Shown here piece by piece: positions 1-10,175 of a stretch of DNA of 64,000 nucleotides. The stretch spans positions 248,001 through 312,000 of the forward strand of contig CAWJQA010000006.1 of NCBI GenBank assembly GCA_963844885.1. Direction: 5' to 3'. The notes below the pieces were generated by a model. The model was not told the origin of the DNA. It saw only the letters and a list, made by a program, of their open reading frames with translations, and searched no databases. A program made the position numbers and the translations under genes. Source of the stretch: DATMER01 sp963844885 (lineage in GTDB: Bacteria > Acidobacteriota > Thermoanaerobaculia > Multivoradales > UBA5704). Every line of letters begins with the position of its first letter. Position 1 is the first letter of the stretch.

Positions 1-2
1 CC

Positions 3-1124
3 CGCGTCTTCACCTGCGGCGCCGTGGATGCCGGCCACCGGCCGGCGGTCCTCTCCGCGGTCTCCAAATACCAGCAGACGGAGCTGGCGCGCGCGCTGAT
101 CCAGGACGGCATGGACGTCCTCGGCGGCGCCGCCCTCTGCCTCGGACCGAGAAACCTGCTGGCCCGCGCCCACATCGGCGCGCCCATCGGCATCACGGTG
201 GAAGGCGCGAACATCCTGACGCGGACGCTGATCCTCTTCGGCCAGGGCGCCATCCGCTGCCATCCCTGGGTCCACCGCGAAATGGAAGCCCTGGAGGCGG
301 ACGACGGCAAGGGCCTCCGCCGCGCTCTCCTCGGCCACGCCTGGTTTTTTCTGCGGAACGTCGCGCGGTCCTTCTCCCTGGGGCTCACCCGGGGACGGCT
401 CGTACGATCGCCGGTCGGCGGACCGACAGCCCGATACTATAGAAAGCTCGCCTGGGCCTCGGCCCGATTCGCGGTCCTGACCGACCTGGCGCTGTTGACG
501 CTGGGCAGCCGGCTCAAGCTGCGGGAAAAGCTTTCGGGCCGTTTCGCAGACGCTCTCTCCTGGATGTACCTGGGCTTCTGCGCGCTACGCCGCTTCGAGG
601 CCGAAGGCCGGCGAGCCGAAGACCTGCCGCTGGTGAAGTGGGCCGCGGAGCACGCGCTGACGCGCATCCAGACCGCCTTCGAAGGGATCTACGCCAACTT
701 CGGCGGCCCGCTCGGAGGTCTGCTCCGGCTGTGCGGACCCTGGTGCCGGCTCAACCCGGTGGGCACGCCTCCTTCCGACCGCCTCGGAGCCGAGGCCGCG
801 GACGTCCTCCGGCGTCCGGGCCAGCAGCGCGACCGCCTCACCGCCGGCCTCTTCCTTCCAGAGAAGCCGGATGAGCCGCTCGCCCGCCTGGAGCGCGCCT
901 TCCTCCTGGCCCGGGACGCCGCACCAATCCTGCACCGCATCGCCAAGGCCGCCCGCAACGGCGGCCTCCCCCGCCGGCCCCCCGACGAGATCCTCGACGA
1001 GGCGCTGGACGCGGGGATCGTCACCGCCGAGGAGGTGGAGATCGTGCGCGAAGCCGCCGCCGCCCGGACGGACGTCCTTCAGGTGGATAGCGTCTCTCCG
1101 GCGGGCAAGCTGATTGCCGGATAG
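3..1124 (+). CDS. fadE: FadE-type acyl-CoA dehydrogenase, C-terminal part (partial at window edge)
   Basis: Catalyses the first step of fatty acid beta-oxidation (acyl-CoA to trans-2-enoyl-CoA, FAD-dependent) in FadE-family enzymes. The frame is open to the left edge, so only the last ~373 residues are present; E. coli FadE is about 814 residues. Recognisable FadE segments are VEGANILTRTLILFGQ and GAIRCHPWV near the start, followed by the FadE-specific C-terminal domain (DUF1974), which ordinary acyl-CoA dehydrogenases lack. The stop is TAG at 1122-1124. It converges on the HTH gene at 1164. The N-terminal half lies outside the window, so its catalytic residues cannot be checked. Family assignment is firm; substrate range is not visible. 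Confidence 0.9.
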   Translation, partial: RVFTCGAVDAGHRPAVLSAVSKYQQTELARALIQDGMDVLGGAALCLGPRNLLARAHIGAPIGITVEGANILTRTLILFGQGAIRCHPWVHREMEALEADDGKGLRRALLGHAWFFLRNVARSFSLGLTRGRLVRSPVGGPTARYYRKLAWASARFAVLTDLALLTLGSRLKLREKLSGRFADALSWMYLGFCALRRFEAEGRRAEDLPLVKWAAEHALTRIQTAFEGIYANFGGPLGGLLRLCGPWCRLNPVGTPPSDRLGAEAADVLRRPGQQRDRLTAGLFLPEKPDEPLARLERAFLLARDAAPILHRIAKAARNGGLPRRPPDEILDEALDAGIVTAEEVEIVREAAAARTDVLQVDSVSPAGKLIAG

Positions 1125-1163
1125 CGTTCTCTGCGCGGGAGGCGACGCCGGTCCCTGACCGGT

Positions 1164-1361
1164 TTAGAACGGCATGCTCTGCTGGAGGACAAAGTCTTCG
1201 CCAGGAGCAACCGCTTGTAGCAACTGCGTCAGTTTGTCCAGGGTCGGTACGGAGGTTCCACGCTCGTACCGCGCATACGCATTGCGCGACGTGGCTCCCA
1301 ACCGCGCTGCGGCTTCAGCCAAGGACAACCCGTTGCGCTCCCGCAGCCGCCGCAGCTTCAT
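1164..1361 (-). CDS. Small XRE-type helix-turn-helix protein
   Basis: A 65-residue protein that is almost entirely one Cro/C1-type HTH: LRERNGLSLAEAAARLG, a recognition-helix region with NAYARYERG, and a closing helix PTLDKLTQLLQAV. It resembles the single-domain XRE regulators and antitoxin-like HTH proteins with the SRNAYARYE signature. The start lies 46 bases inside the 3' end of the type III res gene, so it belongs to the same minus-strand operon and is probably translated after it. A regulator of the restriction-modification operon or an antitoxin-like partner are both possible. No toxin gene sits beside it. Family is clear, role is inferred. Confidence 0.7.
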   Translation of the reverse strand: MKLRRLRERNGLSLAEAAARLGATSRNAYARYERGTSVPTLDKLTQLLQAVAPGEDFVLQQSMPF

Positions 1362-4300
1362 CCAGTAAATGCCCGATGTCGCTGACCCGCTTTACTATGG
1401 CGTACGCCCAGTGGCCGTAGGTCCCATCGGCGTTGACCGCGGCGACCCACCGAGCCGCCGCTTGAACCTTGACTTGCTCTCGCTCGTCGAAGCCTTTGAC
1501 TTCCAGGATCAGATACCGCGGGGAATCATCCTTCAGCCGGATCACGAAATCGGGCAGATACTCGTGCGCTTGCCCATTGTGCAGGTAAGGTATTGCAAAC
1601 CCCAGTCCGGAGTTCTTCACAAAGGCATCCACCTTGGGATGGCGGTCGATCACATAGACCGCCGACTGCTCCCATCTTGCCGTGTCCGCCACAGCGAAGT
1701 TGAGATGGCTGTGGAGAACCTCACGCAGATCACGGCTTGTCCAGAAGTCAACCTCCGCCGTTGAGCCGGGTCCACGATTCGCCTCGTATCTCGGCACTTC
1801 CGGTGCCTCCCCCGCCGAGGTGTCCGGCTGAATCGCCTGAACGAGCTGTTCGATCATCATTCCATAGTACGGCGACAGGAAGGCGTCTACGATCTCCGCT
1901 GGCGGCAGCGGCTCGACTTTCTCACGGAGGTAGCGCTCTACGATTTTGACCAGTTGTGGGAAGAGCGCATGGGGCGGGACCTCGCATGTGGATTGGTTCA
2001 CATAGGTTCGAGTGAGGTCGCGGGCCAGGTCGAACACAAGGCTCTGGAAGCGTTGACCTGACCGGAAGGGATTGAGGGAGACGCTCTCCAGCCGTCCGGG
2101 ACCGACGAGAGAGGGACGGGGCGCAATCGCAGGCAAGGACACCTTCATCTCGACTTCCGGAGGATGGATCATCGGGTCGAGGCGAAGGGTGGCAATCGCA
2201 TCCCAGTCGACGGTGACCCGATTGCGCACCGCCTGGCTGTAGCCTTCCACGCGCGGGAAGCGAATCTCGTAGTAGGATCTTTCCGGCACCGCGTGAACAT
2301 GATGCCGCTTGAGGCGGTGGCGGCGCGGGCCCGGCTGGAGATTCCTTGAAGGGGATGATCTCGAAACGGCACGCCGAACACCTTGGCCACTTCCTCGGTG
2401 AGCTTGCCGTCGTCGTCCACTTCGTAGCTGGTCCGCCGCAAGCCCCGCCCGACCACCTGCTCGCACAGGAGCTGCGACATGAACGGCCGCAGCCCAATGA
2501 TGTGGGTCACGGTGTTGCAGTCCCATCCTTCGGTCAGCATGCCGACGCTGACGATGCAGCGCACGTCTCGCCCCGGCGGATGGAGCGGCCGGCTCCAGCT
2601 TCCTGGCCAGCTCCTCGAACCATCCGGATAGATCGACCGGCCCTGCCGGTCTCTGCGGCCACTCGGTTTTCCCGACGGTGTCGAGCGTGAGACGCATCCA
2701 GCGGACGTCGTCCGACTTCGCCTGCCGCTGTCGGTTTCGTACACCACCTTGGAGTCCACGCGGATGGTGTATTCCTGACCGTTCCGGTTGCGGAGGCTTT
2801 CCAGCCTCGCCGGCGGTATTCCCGGCGGCGGCTTGTTCTCGGCCAGCCACTCGTAGACCACCTTAGCGATCTTGGTGTTCTTGCAGACGATGATGAACAC
2901 CGGCGGGCGTGGATCGTCCGGTCGCGACTGCTCCCACTCGCGTCGCAACTCGCTCCCACAGCCCGCCCAGCATGGCGATCGGCATGCTGGCCTACTTCAA
3001 GACGGCCTCCGGCTTCGGGCTCGCCTTCTTGCCGCCCGTCTCCGCCGGAGTGAGCTTGGGCAGGATCCAGCGCCAGATGTTGAAGTAGCCGGGAATCTCC
3101 TGCCCCGTCGTATCGCGCACCGCGAGCTGCGGGATCTTCACCAGCCCGGACTCGATCGCGTCGGTCAGCCCGAAGTCGCTCACGACCCAGGGAACGGCCG
3201 GTTCGTCGCCTGGCCGACACGCCCGAGGAAATACGGCGTCGCCGACAGATCCACGCAGAAGTTGATGCCGCGCAGCTTGTGGATGCGGTCCAGGCCCTCC
3301 ACCCAGACGGTTGCCTCCTTGAAGAATTCCTCGGCTTCCTCTTCCTCGCCGAGCAGTCTTCTTCCTCGGCTTCGTCCGGCTCCTCCCGACGAATGCGGTA
3401 GGCATGATGGGCCTCGTCGTTCAACACCAGGATGTTCTGCTTGCCGCCGACCTCCCGTCCCAGAATCCGGTTCACCAGCGCCGTGTCGCTCTCCACGTAC
3501 CTCTCGCGATTCGACCTTGACGCTCTTCAGATTGCCCTGCGCATCGCGGTCCTCCGCCTTGACCGTCAAGCAAGCCCGCGGCGACCTGCCGCTGGAGGTC
3601 TTCCGGGGTCAGATAGCGCGCTGCCGCGCGCGGTCGTCGTCTTGGCGCCGATCCTGATCGTCTCGGTCGTCCTGACACGCTCGCCCGCCTTGCGCCACTT
3701 TCGCCGTCGTCCCACCGACCTGGATAGCCTGGGGCTCGAAGACATGCCAGTTGGTGACGAGCACCCGCCCTGCGCCAAGGGGCATCAGGTGCGCCGGCAC
3801 CAGATCGCGCGTCCGGTAGAGGCTGGCCTCGCCGGCTTGCGGATCGAGTTCCGCCAGCCGGCTGCGGATCGTCACGTTCGGGCAGACCACCAGCACCACG
3901 TCGGAGAACCGCGCATCGGCGCGGTCGTTGACCTTGTTGAGGATGCTCCAGGCGGCGAGCATCCCCATGACCGTCGTCTTGCCGGCGCCGGTCGCCATCT
4001 TGCAAGCATAGCGGCGGAAAGCCGGAATAGCCGTCGGCCTTGCGATCCTCGCTCGGTTCATCGAGAGGGACATCGATGCCTTGGAGGAAATCCGGCCGCG
4101 CCTCGGTCAGAAAGATGATCGTCTCGGCGGCTTCGAGCTGCGCGAAGAACAGCCGGTGCTGCCGGCCTTCCCGCTGCCAGTACTCGAGCAGCTCGAGCGT
4201 CGTCCGCGTCACGCCAGGATAGCCCGCGGCCCTCCAGGCGCAGACCGTTCGCGGATACGGTTCACCAGCTTCAGCTCGATGGCCGTGCCGGCGCCTTCGC

Positions 4301-4468
4301 TCACTCCGGCCTCTCCGCCTCTTCCGGCGGCCGGTAGAAGTACATCGCCGGCCGGCGGCCCGGCCGCCGCTCCGGCAGCTCGCCTCCCCGCAGATGCCAA
4401 TGCTCTGCCGGCTCCTCGTAGGGAGAATTGAGGATGGGCTCCGGAACTTCGTACTCGTTGCGGTTCAT
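1315..4468 (-). pseudogene. res: Type III restriction enzyme Res subunit, multiply frameshifted
   Basis: Reads as a ~1,000-residue type III-like restriction helicase-nuclease only if many frame changes are allowed. In order: N-terminus MNRNEYEVPEPILNSPYEEP (start at 4468); Walker A CKMATGAGKTTVM near 4,000; motif II LNDEAHHAY near 3,420; motif III LSATPYFLG near 3,240; motifs V/VI VGMLTEGWDCNT and QVVGRGLRR near 2,500; and a C-terminal PD-(D/E)xK nuclease, YLPDFVIRL followed by LILEVKG, near 1,530. About a dozen one-base shifts fall between 2.3 and 4.4 kb; the last ~320 residues (1315-2300) are clean. Example: near 4,235 adding one G restores the family-like read-through RERVCAWRAAGYPGVTRTT. 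The start overlaps the ATPase stop as ATGA. Either a decayed gene or low-quality consensus. Confidence 0.8.
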
Positions 4469-6132
4469 CCAAGGAAGGCTCCACAGATCGCGTCCAGCTT
4501 CTCGCACACCTCGGGATGAATCTCTTCCGGTCTCATCACCTCGGCGATTTCATGGTAGCGGGTGTAGGAGAACGCAATGAGCCCGGCGGCATCGAGGATC
4601 GGAGGGAGGATCTCCGTCCGGGCCTTCGTCGTCTTGAGATATGCCTCCACCAGAGGGCCGGGATTCATCGGATCTCTGAGGAAATCCGCCTGGAAGGTCC
4701 GCTCCATGGAATCGCGCATGTCCCGGATCGCGGACTCGGAGTGAGCCTCCGGACCGAGCTGGAGCTCGACAAACCGCGCGAGACTGTCTGGATGGATGAG
4801 ATAGCTCTCAATCTCGTAACGCCGCCAGCGCAGCCTCTGAAGGCCGGCACCGACGATCTCCGTCTCTTCGAGATAGGGATTGCTGTCCCGGTCCAGAATT
4901 TCCAGGCCGGGAAGATCCTCGCGCACCAGCTTCAGGCATTCGTAATGATCGCGCGACGACGCGCCATGGCCGCCGCGGCGGGCATCGCCGACGGACTTGC
5001 GCCAGAACAGTTTGGTCGTCAGCAACGGCAACGCCGGATGATCGAGCGCCCTGGCCCAGGCCCGAAGGATTTCGAGGTCGGTAGATCCCTCCAAGTACAA
5101 GATTCCACGCGCATGCTCAGCGAGCATGACGTCGGTATTGGAGAGGATTCCAAGGGACTTGATGAGCCGGCTGCGTTCCTCGGTCGTGGCGAGGAGACGA
5201 GGTTTTTGGAAGAGGACGCACAGCGCACCCGGATCGACGGAATCGATGATCACCTCGGAATGCGTGGCAATGATCAACTGCGAGCCTTTTGTCGCCGCGA
5301 CCGACCGCAGCTCGCCATAGATCGCGTCCTGGAGGATCACGTGCAGATGCGCGTCGGGCTCATCGAGCAGCAGCGTAGCGCCGGGGCGCGTGGCGAGAAA
5401 GGTCAACAACATCAGCACCTGCTGGAAACCGCTTCCCGCGCTGGCGATGTCGAAGCGCGGCCCGTCCCCTTCCATCTGGTACTCCGCGACGATGTGCGCG
5501 CCACTGTCATCCGGAGGAAGGAGCGTGTAGTTGAAGAGGCGGCGGATCGAGTCCTCCAGGAAACGCCACGACTCCTCGGAGTGGTTCGCCTGCACCAGAA
5601 GGTTGCGCAGCACCTCCCCCGGGCGGGCCTGGCTCAACATGGCGTTCAGGAATTCAGGGCGCGCGTAAAGCGGCTCATTGGTAGCGAGCCCGGTCATCGG
5701 AGGGACGAAGACCGCTTTGAGATCCGCTTGCGCGAACATATCCGGTTTCGTGTCCGCCGTCGGGCGCAATTTGATCTGCTCCGTGCTGTCGTGCCGGAGC
5801 TCCATGGTGATCGACCATCCCTGGGTATCCTGGATCTCGATCTCGATGCTCCCAGTCGTGTTCCTCTCGTTCCAAAGAAGATCGAACTGCCGGAGAGGCA
5901 CAGCGGAAAACGCCTGCCGCGCGATGTGCGCCCAGGGATAATATCTGCCGCTCGCCCGCTGCGGACTATTGAGCTGTCGCCACCGATTGAAGGCAAGGTC
6001 CCACGCCGCGATGGCCTGCAAGAGAGTCGTCTTGCCCGTATTGTTGGGCCCGGCGATCACCAAGTGCCCGGGAAGGGTGAACGTGACCTCCTTGAACTTC
6101 TTGAAACGGCGAATGACGACCTTCCGGATCAC
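4465..6132 (-). CDS. OLD-like AAA ATPase with TOPRIM-like C-terminus
   Basis: An intact 555-residue protein between mod and res. The N-terminal ABC-type ATPase has Walker A GPNNTGKTT (about residues 29-37), a signature-like SAGSGFQQ, Walker B LLLDEPDAHLH and the H-loop ATHSEVI. A region starting ILYLEGSTDLEIL looks like the first strand and acidic residue of a TOPRIM fold, as in OLD-family overcoming-lysogenization nucleases. The start is GTG, overlapping the mod stop as GTGA at 6129-6132; the stop overlaps the res start as ATGA at 4465-4468. Such tight coupling implies the three proteins are made together and may act as one defence complex. Whether the TOPRIM part is a working nuclease is not certain. 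It carries no frameshift although both neighbours do. Confidence 0.8.
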   Translation of the reverse strand: MIRKVVIRRFKKFKEVTFTLPGHLVIAGPNNTGKTTLLQAIAAWDLAFNRWRQLNSPQRASGRYYPWAHIARQAFSAVPLRQFDLLWNERNTTGSIEIEIQDTQGWSITMELRHDSTEQIKLRPTADTKPDMFAQADLKAVFVPPMTGLATNEPLYARPEFLNAMLSQARPGEVLRNLLVQANHSEESWRFLEDSIRRLFNYTLLPPDDSGAHIVAEYQMEGDGPRFDIASAGSGFQQVLMLLTFLATRPGATLLLDEPDAHLHVILQDAIYGELRSVAATKGSQLIIATHSEVIIDSVDPGALCVLFQKPRLLATTEERSRLIKSLGILSNTDVMLAEHARGILYLEGSTDLEILRAWARALDHPALPLLTTKLFWRKSVGDARRGGHGASSRDHYECLKLVREDLPGLEILDRDSNPYLEETEIVGAGLQRLRWRRYEIESYLIHPDSLARFVELQLGPEAHSESAIRDMRDSMERTFQADFLRDPMNPGPLVEAYLKTTKARTEILPPILDAAGLIAFSYTRYHEIAEVMRPEEIHPEVCEKLDAICGAFLG

Positions 6133-8740
6133 GCTTCAGCCTCCGTCAAGCTCTTGACCACGAGCAGCTCGTTGCCACGGTCATCAATCACCTTCACGGC
6201 CACATGGCCGTGCTCTCCGGCCTCGAACGGTGTGCTCGTGGTGCCGGCCAGGTGTTCCCACACCGAGTCCTCGAATTCGCCCCGGAGGCTCCGCTTGAGC
6301 GCGTCCCATGCCCCAGTGCGGGGGAAGAACGCCTGGGAGACGTGGAAGCAGAGGCCGTTGTAGTCGGTATCGAGGAGCCAACGGGCACGTCGTTCCCGGC
6401 GCGATGGTCGTTGTCCATGGTCACGGGATCGAAGGTGTCCAACCCGACCAACTCCACCTGAATACTGTGGAGCCCCTTCCTCTTTCTTCTCCGCTCCGAG
6501 CTTGCGGACGCTGCACCTCGGGCAGCCCACACACGCTGAAGATCTGGCTGCTCCGCATGTTCTTGAGCAGATCGCCCATCATCAGGTCGGGGGTGGCCTG
6601 CACGTACGTGGCGGGAATCCCCACGACGAGATCGCAGTCCTCGACCAGCTTGCGCGCATTGGGTTGGATGGCGAATCCGATCACGTAAAGATGGGTGAAC
6701 CTCTTCGCCGCGGCTTCCCGCGCGGCTTCGTACACCAGCTTCTCGCTGACCGCGCCGCTTTCCGGCCCAAACACGATCGCTACAGGCCGGTCCTCGCCAT
6801 TCTCAATGACCGCCTCGGCAGACAGGCTCAGCGTCTTGGCGGGCGGCCGGATGTTCTTGAGCACCACAGTCTTGCCGCCTCCCAAGTGCAGCACCGGGCT
6901 CCGGCGTAGCACCTCCAGCATGCGGTCGATAAAGGAGCCGTGCGACTCCGAGTCTTCCTTTCTATCGCCCTCCCAGTCGACGGGAGTCGGAATCGTGGCC
7001 TCAAAGCAGAACGGCCCCGTGACACGGGTGACTTTGCGGTCTTCCTCGGGCCTATCGACCAGGACTTCCTCGGCAGGAGGCTCATTGTTGGCAATGGACT
7101 TGAGGGTAACGTGAGGCACTATGCCTCCTACCTCCTCATCCTTGTAATTCCGCTTTCGCTCGTAGACAAAACCGCCTGCCGGTCCGCGGCCTTCATCCTT
7201 GAGCTGATAGTATGGGAAAGTAGCTGTCAACAACCGTTGCCGGGTCAGAGCAAGAGGAACGCGACTGGTGTCTATGGTGACCCATCTCCGTCCCCACTGC
7301 TCAGCGACGTAAGCCGTTGTACCGCCACCACAGGTGGGGTCGAGAACAAGGTCACCAGGATCGGTGGACATTAAGAGACAGCGCTGAACGACCAAAGGAC
7401 TCGTTTGGACAACATACATCTTTCCGCCACTTCCCGCTGTATCAGTCCAAAGATTAGTCACTTGATAGGCCGGAAAATCATCCAAGTATCTCTTGTATCG
7501 CAAAGTCTTCCCGGCAATTACAATGCGACCAGCGGCGATTAGATTCTGCATCCCCTCTGAACCGGTTTTCCAGTAACCACCAGATGGCAAGAACACCCTC
7601 CCCTCAAGCTCAACCGGAAAAGAACCCGGAGGGCGCGGCGATGTCAGACTGGTCAACTGATAAAACCGGCCATCATGGTCCTGCTGGTCGTAGCGCAACC
7701 CGCTGCCCTCTCCTACGCCCGCCTCCTTGCGCAGAAACATCTGATTGTACTTCAACCGACTAATATCCTTTGCGTACCAGATCAGATAATCAGCAACACC
7801 CGGCAGTAACTCGCTAGGTTGAGCACCCGTCTTTTCAAAGGTGATTACAACGCAATAGTTCTCTGACCCAAACACCTCATCCATCAACTCACGTACGTTA
7901 TGCAGATTCTCTTCGTTAATTTGAACAAAAATACTTCCACTGACAGTTAACAACTCGCGCGCCAACAACAGCCGATCCCGAAGGTAGGTCAAGTATGAAT
8001 GCAACCCCAACTCCCACGTATCGCGGTACGCCTTGACCATCTCCGGCTCGCGGGTCATGTCGTCGTCGTCGTTGTGGGTGACATCCCGCTTCCGTACAAA
8101 CGGCTGGAAGTTGGAGCCGAACTTGATCCGTAGGGCGGATCCATGTAAATCATCTGTACCTGCCCGCCCAAACCCTCGTAGTCGAGGAGCGAGTTCATCA
8201 CCACGAGTGAATCGCCCAGGATCATGCGGTTGACCCAGCCGTTCCGGTGCTCGTAGGCCCGCAGAACCTGCTCATGGATCGAGTGCTCTCGATCGCCGAA
8301 GAGATCGAACATCGTGAGCTGCCGGTCCCGTTTGTGACCCTTCAGAGTCTCGATAATGGCCTTGGTGGACAGCCGCTCATGGATGAACAAGGGCAGCGTG
8401 GGGACGTCGAAGGACAGCCGCTCCGCCTTCCCGGCCCAGTTGAGAAAGGGGCGGGAGAGGGCTTTCAGCTTGAGGGCGGCGTCCTGGGCTTCTTCCAGGG
8501 TCTCCGCTTCCAGGATCTGGCGGATCAGGGCTTCACCCTGCTCGCGGGCCGGATTCTGGCCGTCCCATTCGAGCTCGGAGAGAGTGAGGAGTCGTAGCGA
8601 TAAGAGACAGGCGGCTTCTTCTTTCGGAATTGCGCCTGCGTGCCGACGTCCGGCCGAAGCAGGGCGTCGGCGGTGGGATGACTGTAGCTCCCGGTGGGCT
8701 TCGGGCTTCGGCCTTTCCGTCTCGTGGGGATCTCCGCCAT
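6129..8740 (-). pseudogene. mod: Type III DNA methyltransferase Mod subunit, frameshifted
   Basis: Adenine-specific N6 methyltransferase of beta class: motif IV DPPYG (near 8,140) precedes motif I LDPTCGGGTT (near 7,335), as in type III Mod proteins. The chosen start is ATG at 8740 giving MAEIPTRRKGRSPKP and, further on, RPDVGTQAQFRKK. The gene is broken near 8,590, near 8,130, near 6,490 and near 6,400. At the second site adding one base directly after the DPPYG codons restores FGSNFQPFVRKRD. The C-terminus ends at 6129 with VVKSLTEAEA and overlaps the ATPase start as GTGA. Because frame loss directly follows the catalytic motif, the gene as written cannot make an active enzyme; sequencing error is the alternative. 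Confidence 0.85.
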
Positions 8741-9040
8741 GCTGGATGCAGTTCCTTCCTGGGTTCCGTGAGTTTGGCCCGGCGACTCGGCCCAAGCTTA
8801 TCCGATCTGCTTGGCGTCGAGAGCCCCTCCACCGCGTCACCGTCGACAGAGAACGGCCTGCTCACTCCTTGTTGGGCCTTCCGAGGAACCCCAGGAGTTC
8901 CCTGGCATTTCTTGGCTGCCCTGCGGCAGGCTCAGGAGAGGGGCGAGTCGTGACGCTCACCAACAGCGCCATCCGTCTCCGCCCCTCGGCGGCGGGGACG
9001 CCGGCGCTCCCAGGGAAAGAAGGAGAGGCCCGGTCGCCCT
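8741..9040. other. Intergenic region upstream of mod
   Basis: About 300 bases between the mod start and the tandem repeat. I see no convincing gene, promoter or RNA here. It presumably holds the promoter of the mod-ATPase-res-HTH operon. Confidence 0.4.
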
Positions 9041-9550
9041 TCCCCACCGCGACTCCAACTCCTCCACCGCAACGTCCAACCGACTTTGCCGCGACTCCAA
9101 CTTCCCCACCGCCACGCCAACCGGCCTTGCCGCGACTCCGACTCCATCCACCGCAACGCCGACTGACTTTGCCGCAACTTCGGCTCCTCCACCGCAACGT
9201 CAACTGACTTTGCCGCAACTCCGACTTCTTCACCGCAACGTCGACTGACTTTGCCGCAACATCGACTTATTCACCGCAACGTCGACTAATTTTGCCGCAA
9301 TATCGACTTCTTCACCGCAACGTCGATTGACTTTGCCGCAACGTCAACTCCTCCACCGCAATGTCGACTGACTTTGCCGCAATGTAAACTCCTTCACCGC
9401 AACGTCAATCGGCTTTGCCGCAACGTCGACTAACTTTGCCGCAACTCCAATTTCTTTGCCGCAACGTCGACTGACTTTGCCGCAACTCCAATTTCTTTGC
9501 CGCAACGTCGACTGACTTTGCCGCAACTCCAACTTCTCTGCCGCCACCGA
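9041..9550. repeat. 41-42 bp tandem repeat array (about 12 copies)
   Basis: The anchor CACCGC recurs at 9045, 9065, 9107, 9149, 9190, 9231, 9272, 9313, 9354 and 9395, so the unit is 41-42 bp. Each unit is made of two half-units of 20-21 bp that both begin CCGCAAC or CCGCGAC; the right end (9410-9550) is a run of half-units such as GCCGCAACGTCGACTGAC and GCCGCAACTCCAATTTC. Copies differ by point changes. Because 41 is not a multiple of three, the minus strand reads in rotation as VAAKSVDVA, LRQSQSTLR and CGKVSRRCG, with few stops in any frame. Confidence 0.85.
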
Positions 9551-9716
9551 CTCCGGCTCGCCGCTCGGCAGGAACAGAAGAGGGAGCCGCCACCTTCCTC
9601 GCCGAGATGTCTTCCAGCTTGCTTCTGGGCTCGACAGCCGCGATGCGGAGGAGCTTCCCTTTTCGCTCGATCTCGACGGAGACGCCGGCTTCCAGGATCT
9701 CGTCCAGAATCGAGAG
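9405..9716 (-). pseudogene. Possible antitoxin-like fragment running into the repeat array
   Basis: Directly after an in-frame TAG (9717-9719) the minus strand reads SILDEILEAGVSVEIERKG then LLRIAAVEPRSKLEDI, which resembles the C-terminal half of Phd/YefM-like or similar small antitoxins. There is no start codon between the TAG and this segment, and the frame then continues into the tandem repeat (VAAKSVDVAAK). It looks like a gene remnant whose 3' end was replaced or extended by the array. The resemblance is short, so this is a weak call. Confidence 0.3.
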
Positions 9717-9782
9717 CTAAACCATTGACGAGTCCAGCCGAAGGTCCATGCTACATGGACGAACGCCGATGAGTGAGACTCC

Positions 9783-9802
9783 AGGCCCTCCGGGGCCTTT
9801 TT
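9783..9802 (+). terminator. Intrinsic terminator-like hairpin
   Basis: AGGCCC-TCCG-GGGCCT followed directly by a T run (TTTTTC) on the plus strand. No plus-strand gene is visible just upstream, so its client is unclear. Confidence 0.5.
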
Positions 9803-9975
9803 CTTCGGCTCTGGATCGCACCCGCGCCGACCGTGGGCCTGCGCCGAAAGGCCTCGGCGTTCTGGCACCAGAAGTCGCGGAAGCCGGAGACACCGCATCG
9901 AAGAGCACGGGCGCAGCCTTCTGCAACCTTCGCCTCCGCAAAGGCGTATTCTGGAGAGAAGGAGGGCCTGCCCCC

Positions 9976-10173
9976 ATGTGGACGTTCCTGGCCTGGTTGA
10001 TCCTCTTCGTGCTCTGCTGGCCGCTGGCACTGCTGGCGCTTGTGCTCTATCCCTTCGTGTGGCTCCTCGCCCTGCCGTTCCGGCTCGTGGGCATCACGCT
10101 GGACGCGGTCTTCGAGCTGCTCAAAACGATCCTCTTCCTGCCGGCCCGGATGCTGGGCGCCCGGCACGCCTGA
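9976..10173 (+). CDS. Small hydrophobic membrane protein
   Basis: A 65-residue protein, MWTFLAWLILFVLCWPLALL onward, with one long or two closely spaced membrane segments and a short basic C-terminus (PARMLGARHA). The ATG at 9976 is preceded by AAGGAGG about ten bases upstream, which favours this start over earlier in-frame codons. It converges on the PEBP-family gene, whose stop is only two bases away. No family is recognised and no function can be assigned beyond membrane location. Confidence 0.65.
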   Translation: MWTFLAWLILFVLCWPLALLALVLYPFVWLLALPFRLVGITLDAVFELLKTILFLPARMLGARHA

Positions 10174-10175
10174 AG

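Noticed and set aside
9041..9550. Possible CRISPR array
   Set aside because: The period is 41-42 bp with continuous similarity through the whole unit; there are no unique spacers and no cas genes.
9744..9760. Perfect inverted repeat GTCCATG-CTA-CATGGAC
   Set aside because: Short, isolated, no T-run and no clear promoter context; could be chance.
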